DNA from: CAVZLD01 sp964522605
GTDB taxonomy: Bacteria; Planctomycetota; Planctomycetia; Pirellulales; Pirellulaceae
Length of the DNA stretch: 18,832 nucleotides
Reading direction: 5' to 3'
Assembly (NCBI GenBank): GCA_964522605.1
Contig: CAZFWV010000110.1
Location: forward strand, 1-18,832
Shown here piece by piece: positions 14,502 to 18,832 of the stretch (positions are counted from its first letter, which is position 1; each line of letters begins with the position of its first letter). Under the pieces are notes generated by a model. The model had not been told where the DNA came from. It ran no database searches and saw only the letters and a program-made list of their open reading frames with translations. The position numbers and the translations under genes were made by a program.

Positions 14502-15208
14502 AACCGGAAGGCCTCGTAGTAAATGGCGCTCAACACCCGAAACGGCACGAGCGGATGGCTGACGGTGGTTGTTAACCAGCGTTGGCGGCTGAGTTCTCGG
14601 CGGCGGAGTGACAACGTCGCGTCGAAAACTCGCTCGTCTTGGCGCCAAGTCTCCAGGTGAATCACCAATTGTTCTGCCGGCGGCGTGATCCGCCAGTCAT
14701 ACTCTAGGTCCAAACCGAAAAAAGGACTTACGTGAAATTCCTTTGCGTGGTGAAAAGCCAGCCGCCGATCCGTTGTCTGATTGCCCGACCAGAGAACGTA
14801 GCAGTGTTGCTCCCGCCACGGCGTGTTGTTCACTTCGGCGACGATCGCTTCGACTTGAGAAGAATCGTCATCCGAGTAGCAGAAATAGAGGTTAATCGGA
14901 CTGAAGTAGTAGCCTAGACAACGCCAAAGAGTCAACAGGCGAATTGGCCCGGACAGGTCCCGCGTTGTGACCTCCCGGACTCGTTGGCGCACGGCAGCTT
15001 CCAAGGGTCGTCGAGGATCTCCCAAATGATCCGGACGATAAATGGACGCCCAGGCCAACCGCCGATCCGACAACAGCGGAAGTTGGTGAACCAGTCCCGG
15101 CAGTTCGGCCAGATCCAGATAGAGGTACGTCAACCGATAGGTAAATTGACGTGCTATGGGCTGGAAGCGCCGATGCCGGACGAATCCTTGGTAGACACAG
15201 CTGTGCAT
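14405..15208 (-). CDS. DUF1365 domain protein
   Basis: This is a DUF1365 (COG3496) protein of 267 residues, of unknown biochemical role. It starts in the family style with MHSCVYQGFVRHRRFQPIAR and FTYRLTYLYLDL. It also shows LGYYFSPINLYFCY, VNNTPWREQHCYVL, KEFHVSPFFGLDLEYDW and a C-terminal CPFYPHP. About 23 residues follow CPFYPHP, where relatives usually stop. In many bacteria this family sits between a flavoprotein and a CFA-like methyltransferase, exactly as here, and is therefore linked to modification of membrane fatty acids. It overlaps the upstream flavoprotein gene by 55 bp and, if the ATG start of the next gene is used, the downstream gene by 97 bp. The start is fixed by the conserved N-terminus. 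Confidence 0.93.
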   Translation of the reverse strand: MHSCVYQGFVRHRRFQPIARQFTYRLTYLYLDLAELPGLVHQLPLLSDRRLAWASIYRPDHLGDPRRPLEAAVRQRVREVTTRDLSGPIRLLTLWRCLGYYFSPINLYFCYSDDDSSQVEAIVAEVNNTPWREQHCYVLWSGNQTTDRRLAFHHAKEFHVSPFFGLDLEYDWRITPPAEQLVIHLETWRQDERVFDATLSLRRRELSRQRWLTTTVSHPLVPFRVLSAIYYEAFRLWIRKCPFYPHPRTQVAPSSEETPSRPRSMRP

Positions 15209-16488
15209 GGGTCCATCGTCTTACCGAAATACCGACACACCGTTAACGCACTCCGCACGCCATCCTCGTGGAAACCATATCCCCAATAGGCTCCACAAAA
15301 ATAAGTCCCTCGCATCCCATTGATCTCGCCCTGTCGCTGCTGGGCCTGAAGCGTTCCTGGTCCGAACACAGGATGCTCGAATTCCAGCTCCCGGATTACA
15401 CAGCTTGGTTCAATGCGTTCGTGATAGTTGAGCGTCAGGCAAATGGGACGTGTTGCACCCACGGACTGGAGACGATTCAGGTCGTACGTCACTGCCACGG
15501 GCTGGTCATCCTCTGCGGGGATATGGTAATTCCAGCTGGCCCATGCGCGACGACGGCGGGGCAATAAACCGGAATCCACGTGGAGAATCGCGCGGTTCTT
15601 CTGGTAGGGAAACTGTCCCAGGATTTCGCGTTCCGCGGGACTGGCATCCTCGAGGATGCGCAAGGCCTGATCTGCATGGCAGGCCAGAATCACGCAATCA
15701 AACGGTTCCTGCGACCTGCCAGCCGAGTCCACTTCAACATGATCGGCATATCGTCGGATCGACCGGACCGGATCCTTCAACTGAAGCCGCGTTCCAAGCG
15801 TTTCGGCGATCGTCTGAACATACCGTCGCGCTCCTCCAGGAATCGTGCGCCACTGGGGTCGATCCCAGACCTGCAGCAAGCCATGATTCTGGAAAAAGGC
15901 GATCAGAAACCGAGCTGGCATCGCCAGGACGTGCCCAGCGCGCGCGGACCAGATCGCTGCCGTCATGGGAACCAGGTAGTGCTGGACGAACTCCGCACCG
16001 TACTTCTCACGCCGCAAGTACTGCTCGAGCGTCAATCGATCATCATCTTCCATGAGAAAAGCTGGACTTCGCCGGTTAAAGCGCAAGATCTCCCGCAGCA
16101 TTCCCAAAAAGCGTGGTCGCACCAAATTCCGCCGCTGGGCGAACAGTCCATTCAGCGTACTGCCCTGATACTCCAGTCCAGTCCGCTCACAGTGCACACT
16201 GAAACTCATGTCGCTGAACTGGGTCGGAATCCGGAGCTGCTCCAGCAAATGCAGAAAGTGGGGGTAGGTCCGGTCATTACAGACCATGAAACCTGTATCC
16301 ACCGCGTACGGATGTCCGTCGAGTTCGATATCGACAGTGCGCGTGTGACCGCCGGCGTAGTCTTCCGCCTCGAAAAGTTGGACTTCGTGGTCGCTCTGGA
16401 GTAACCAGGCGCAGACATTCCCGCTAATGCCTGCTCCCACAATTGCCACACGCATGGCCGGTCGCCCGCTTCGGTTCGGAGTGCTCAT
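15154..16488 (-). CDS. FAD/NAD(P)-binding amine-oxidase-like flavoprotein
   Basis: This is a COG2907-type flavoprotein of 444 residues in the amine oxidase/phytoene desaturase superfamily. The dinucleotide-binding motif is VAIVGAGISGNVCAWLL (GxGxxG at residues 18-23), with E40 at the end of strand two and YAGGHTRTV after it. Later segments are YAVDTGFMVCNDRTYP, IPGGARRYVQTI and a C-terminal FAD-contact segment GTYFCGAYWGYGFHEDG. The substrate is unknown; in homologous clusters it is proposed to oxidise or reduce modified acyl chains. ATG 16488 is used. ATG 16455 (MRVAIVGAG) is an equally plausible start, 11 residues shorter, and neither has a strong Shine-Dalgarno. It is the first gene of the overlapping triad, 51 bp after the PQQ-like gene. 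Confidence 0.94.
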   Translation of the reverse strand: MSTPNRSGRPAMRVAIVGAGISGNVCAWLLQSDHEVQLFEAEDYAGGHTRTVDIELDGHPYAVDTGFMVCNDRTYPHFLHLLEQLRIPTQFSDMSFSVHCERTGLEYQGSTLNGLFAQRRNLVRPRFLGMLREILRFNRRSPAFLMEDDDRLTLEQYLRREKYGAEFVQHYLVPMTAAIWSARAGHVLAMPARFLIAFFQNHGLLQVWDRPQWRTIPGGARRYVQTIAETLGTRLQLKDPVRSIRRYADHVEVDSAGRSQEPFDCVILACHADQALRILEDASPAEREILGQFPYQKNRAILHVDSGLLPRRRRAWASWNYHIPAEDDQPVAVTYDLNRLQSVGATRPICLTLNYHERIEPSCVIRELEFEHPVFGPGTLQAQQRQGEINGMRGTYFCGAYWGYGFHEDGVRSALTVCRYFGKTMDPCTAVSTKDSSGIGASSP

Positions 16489-16539
16489 CCATAGACGGTT
16501 GTAACACGCCCGACGCCGCTGACAAGAGGTGGACGAACG

Positions 16540-17811
16540 TCACTCGCCGGCCGACCAGCGAAATGCGGTGATACCGGCCAGGTCACGAACAAAGAGCTGG
16601 TCGCGATCGTGAGCCAGGTGAGCCCACGCCGATTCCTCTGAGATCTTCCGCTGGGCCAGCAATTCAAACTGCTCCGGATTCGCCCGAATCAGAAGCAGTT
16701 CGCCCCGTTCATCCAGCGCCAAAATCCTGTCACCCTGCTTGAGCAAGCTCCAATATTCACCAAAGGGCTTCGTAATCCACTTCTCCTGCCCCGTCTTGAG
16801 ATCCAGGCAGGCGAATCGCCGATTCCGCAGATGCAGGTAGACGTGCTCGTCGATCACGACCGGCGTCGACATGTAACCCTGCACCTTGTTATTCCACTGT
16901 TCGGTAACCTGGAACTGATCGCCTTGGGGCGCAACCCGGTATAGGAACGATTGGCCGCCGTAACTGCTGGTAAAGATCCCCTCGTCGGTGACTGTCGGCG
17001 TCAAGATGTTCATGCCGCGGAATGCGGGAACCTCCTGCGACCAAAGCACTTTTCCGGTCGCCGGATCGATACCGGCGAGCGATTCGCGTGTCTGCACAAC
17101 CAATTGACGCACGCCCCCCACTTCGGCCAACACGGGTGACGAGAAGGCGCTGCCCATCATCCCACCGCCGTCGTCCATCGTTCGCCAAAGGACCTCCCCC
17201 GTGTTGCGATTAAGTTTCACAACACCGCCGCCCGCCTGGACATAGACATCATCACCGTCGACCAGTGGAGAACAGACAAATCCGAACGACGGCAACGGGC
17301 TGCCCAGTTGCTCCACAAAATCAACCCGCCAGCGTGGCTCGCCCGATGCGACGTCCAGAGCCACCAAAACGTCTCGCATTCCCGCGACGAACAGCGTGTC
17401 GCCGACGCACGCCGGAGTCGAGCGAATCCAATCACCGCGTGACTTGGCAAAGAAGGGAACGTCCATCGATCCCTCCCACTCCTGCGTCCATTGGATCTGT
17501 CCTGTCTCACGATCGAGCGCCGTCACACGTTCCAGGCGGTCGTCGACCGTTTCCGTAACGAAGACGCGGTCCTTGCTGACAACTGGTCCCGAGTAGCTCG
17601 GCTGCAGTGGGACACGCCATTGTTGTTGAAGCGCTGGTGCTTCCAAGCTGGTCGGCCAAGTGATCCCCGTTGCCTGCCCGGTTCGTTGAGGACCTCGCCA
17701 CTGGTTCCACGCCAACTCATCGACGGAAGGATCCGCGGCAAACAAAGGCGTGACACTGTGACAAATCAGGATTGCTCCAGCCAACAACCAACCATCGTTC
17801 AAGTTTCGCAT
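16540..17811 (-). CDS. Secreted PQQ-like beta-propeller repeat protein
   Basis: This 423-residue exported protein has an N-terminal signal peptide (hydrophobic WLLAGAILICHSVTPLFA, probable cleavage after LFA). It then has NQWRGPQRTGQATGITWP, a start typical of planctomycete PQQ-like/BamB-like propellers. Repeated blades end in segments such as VTALDRETGQIQWTQ, LVALDVASGEPRWRV, VVKLNRNTGEVLWRT, LAGIDPATGKVLWSQ and FACLDLKTGQEKW, about five to seven blades. No quinoprotein dehydrogenase catalytic residues could be assigned, so it may be a scaffold or binding protein in the periplasm-like compartment. ATG 17811 is chosen because it gives the signal peptide, with GGAAA about eight bases upstream. 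It lies between the regulator and the flavoprotein on the same strand; whether it belongs to their operon is unclear. Confidence 0.9.
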   Translation of the reverse strand: MRNLNDGWLLAGAILICHSVTPLFAADPSVDELAWNQWRGPQRTGQATGITWPTSLEAPALQQQWRVPLQPSYSGPVVSKDRVFVTETVDDRLERVTALDRETGQIQWTQEWEGSMDVPFFAKSRGDWIRSTPACVGDTLFVAGMRDVLVALDVASGEPRWRVDFVEQLGSPLPSFGFVCSPLVDGDDVYVQAGGGVVKLNRNTGEVLWRTMDDGGGMMGSAFSSPVLAEVGGVRQLVVQTRESLAGIDPATGKVLWSQEVPAFRGMNILTPTVTDEGIFTSSYGGQSFLYRVAPQGDQFQVTEQWNNKVQGYMSTPVVIDEHVYLHLRNRRFACLDLKTGQEKWITKPFGEYWSLLKQGDRILALDERGELLLIRANPEQFELLAQRKISEESAWAHLAHDRDQLFVRDLAGITAFRWSAGE

Positions 17812-17962
17812 GTCAGATTTCCATTTCGTGATTCGAACCCGGTAAGGCACAAGCTCAAAAATAAGTTCCCCGTTTCGCCGTGCGGGCGTCGCCCTGCGGA
17901 TAGGGGGAGTTTTCCGCGGCCCGCTGGGCACGCGGTTAAACGAGAGGACGGAGATGCCGATG
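17812..17962 (-). promoter_or_regulatory. 151-bp spacer between regulator and PQQ-like gene, possible promoter
   Basis: This is the only sizeable gap in the minus-strand block, so a promoter for the PQQ-like gene and the triad would most likely lie here. An AT-richer stretch (AACTTATTTTTGAG on the minus strand, about 17850-17863) could hold a -10-like region, but no clear pair of promoter boxes is visible. It also contains the hairpin at 17914-17935. Confidence 0.3.
17914..17935 (-). other. GC-rich hairpin after the regulator gene
   Basis: CCGCGGCCC, loop GCT, then GGGC, a bulged A and CGCGG form a 9-bp stem with one bulge, starting 27 bp after the regulator stop. On the minus strand it is followed by AAAA, not a T run, so it is not a standard intrinsic terminator. 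It could weaken read-through or be an operator-like palindrome. Confidence 0.4.
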
Positions 17963-18832
17963 TTATTCGTGCGACCTCCCCACGGTCGTGGCAAATTCTT
18001 TGAGTTGTTCCAGATTATCGCAGTGCGCACAGTATCTCATTCGTTGCCGGATGGACTCGTGAAGCCCTCTACCGCCCACAATGAGCGCCACGTCATCGGG
18101 CAATGCTGCGTGAAACTGCGCATATTCACGCAGAAATTGCTCTTCGTCAGGAACAACGCTGACACTCAGCCAGAACAAGCGCGGTCTCCGTTTTTGCGCC
18201 GCCGCGGTGAGCGTGCTGAACGGAAGCGACCCGCCGAGGGCATTCGCCCGCCAACCCACCTCGCGCAGGACTAACTCAACCATTCGACTCGGCAGGGTGT
18301 ACGGATCGCCATCCGGAATCCCACCAATCGCTGACGGCGCATCGGAACTCGGGCGCGGTAAAACTCGACGCAAGTCATCGAGAATCCGTCCGTAGATCTC
18401 GCATCCAAGACGCTCTTCATAAACGTCCATCTCGCCACACTGCCAGAGCTTGCCAACACGCCGCATCACTTCGGTCAATAACTCGTCACAGATGCGACTG
18501 ACAGAGAAACCTGCCAAATACAAATCCATCACGACGTCTCGACACGCCTGTTCATCACCCTGGCAGATGGCTTCCAGTAAGATATCCTGCGCCCGCGTCA
18601 TCCCGCGTTCGCACTGACCGCTGGTCGCAGGCAGCCCGAGCAAATCAGGTCGAACGAGGGCCTGGTCACTCTCCCGCAGAAAGCGGCACACTTCTCCAAG
18701 CGAAATCCGACGATGCCCGCCACCCGTCCGTTGGGTATCGATCAGCCCCCGGTCACACCATCGTTTGAGGGACGATTCGCTGACGCCTAGAGCGCGGGCG
18801 ACCTGCTTGGGGCTGAAGAGTTTCTCGACCAC
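17963..18832 (-). CDS. HTH regulator with B12-binding-like C-terminal domain (LitR/CarH-like architecture)
   Basis: This looks like a transcription factor of 289 residues. Residues about 5-52 form an excisionase/MerR-type helix-turn-helix (FSPKQVARALGVSESSLKRW, then RTGGGHRRI). Residues about 80-155 resemble the helical cap of methionine synthase and CarH (LLEAICQGDEQACRD, GFSVSRICDELLTEVMRRVG, KLW). Residues about 170-285 resemble the Rossmann-like B12 domain (LSVSV, IVGGRGL). Two cobalamin-contact motifs are altered. W-x9-EH becomes W130-x9-E140-R141, and DxHxxG becomes D176-x-Y178-x-x-P181, removing the lower axial His. Cobalamin binding of the classic kind is therefore doubtful. The visible start is GTG at the window's last three bases, so the true start may lie outside and the gene may be 5'-partial. 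It could control the minus-strand lipid operon. Confidence 0.88.
   Translation of the reverse strand: MVEKLFSPKQVARALGVSESSLKRWCDRGLIDTQRTGGGHRRISLGEVCRFLRESDQALVRPDLLGLPATSGQCERGMTRAQDILLEAICQGDEQACRDVVMDLYLAGFSVSRICDELLTEVMRRVGKLWQCGEMDVYEERLGCEIYGRILDDLRRVLPRPSSDAPSAIGGIPDGDPYTLPSRMVELVLREVGWRANALGGSLPFSTLTAAAQKRRPRLFWLSVSVVPDEEQFLREYAQFHAALPDDVALIVGGRGLHESIRQRMRYCAHCDNLEQLKEFATTVGRSHE

Noticed and set aside
15580..16404. 274-codon plus-strand frame opposite the flavoprotein gene
   Set aside because: The minus strand encodes a complete FAD-binding protein with GxGxxG; the plus frame has no recognisable domain.
17914..17935. Intrinsic terminator for the regulator gene
   Set aside because: The hairpin is strong but is followed by A residues, not a T run, on the minus strand. 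It is kept only as a hairpin.

Overview
The window looks like a chromosomal segment from a planctomycete, probably of the Pirellula/Rhodopirellula type. This is an inference from gene content, not a database match. Supporting signs are a secreted PQQ-like beta-propeller of the WxQWRGP type, a regulator joining an excisionase-type helix-turn-helix to a B12-binding-like domain, unfused nuoC and nuoD, long loop insertions in the complex I antiporter subunits, and heptanucleotide tandem repeats in non-coding DNA.

Region 1 (1-138) is a 7-bp tandem repeat that runs almost up to the start of nuoC. Region 2 (139-10591, plus strand) is a respiratory complex I operon in the order nuoC-D-H-J-K-L-M-N. 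It supplies the quinone-site peripheral arm (C, D) and most of the proton-pumping membrane arm. nuoE/F/G and nuoI are absent from their usual places, and nuoA/B would lie left of the window. Most junctions are coupled (TGATG or ATGA overlaps) or within about 15 bp. The exceptions are nuoD-nuoH, which carries two palindromes, and nuoL-nuoM.

Region 3 (10607-13170, plus strand) continues with a small helical protein of unknown function, a TatD-family metal-dependent hydrolase, and a SAM methyltransferase resembling plant coclaurine N-methyltransferase and CFA synthases. The methyltransferase gene is interrupted by a 100-N gap flanked on both sides by the same 55-bp sequence. Collapsing that overlap restores one continuous frame of 387 codons. 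The same gene also carries a 20-bp inverted-repeat element inside its reading frame.

Region 4 (13164-18832, minus strand) reads, in transcription order: regulator (5' end at the window edge), secreted PQQ-like propeller, FAD/NAD(P)-binding amine-oxidase-like flavoprotein, DUF1365 protein, and CFA-synthase-like methyltransferase. The last three overlap one another. They form a triad known from other phyla, including the M. tuberculosis ufaA1 neighbourhood, where it is tied to methylated membrane fatty acids. With the convergent second methyltransferase and the regulator it may form a lipid-modification island. The regulator's cobalamin-binding motif has lost its His ligand. No tRNA, rRNA, CRISPR array, insertion sequence or transposase was seen.
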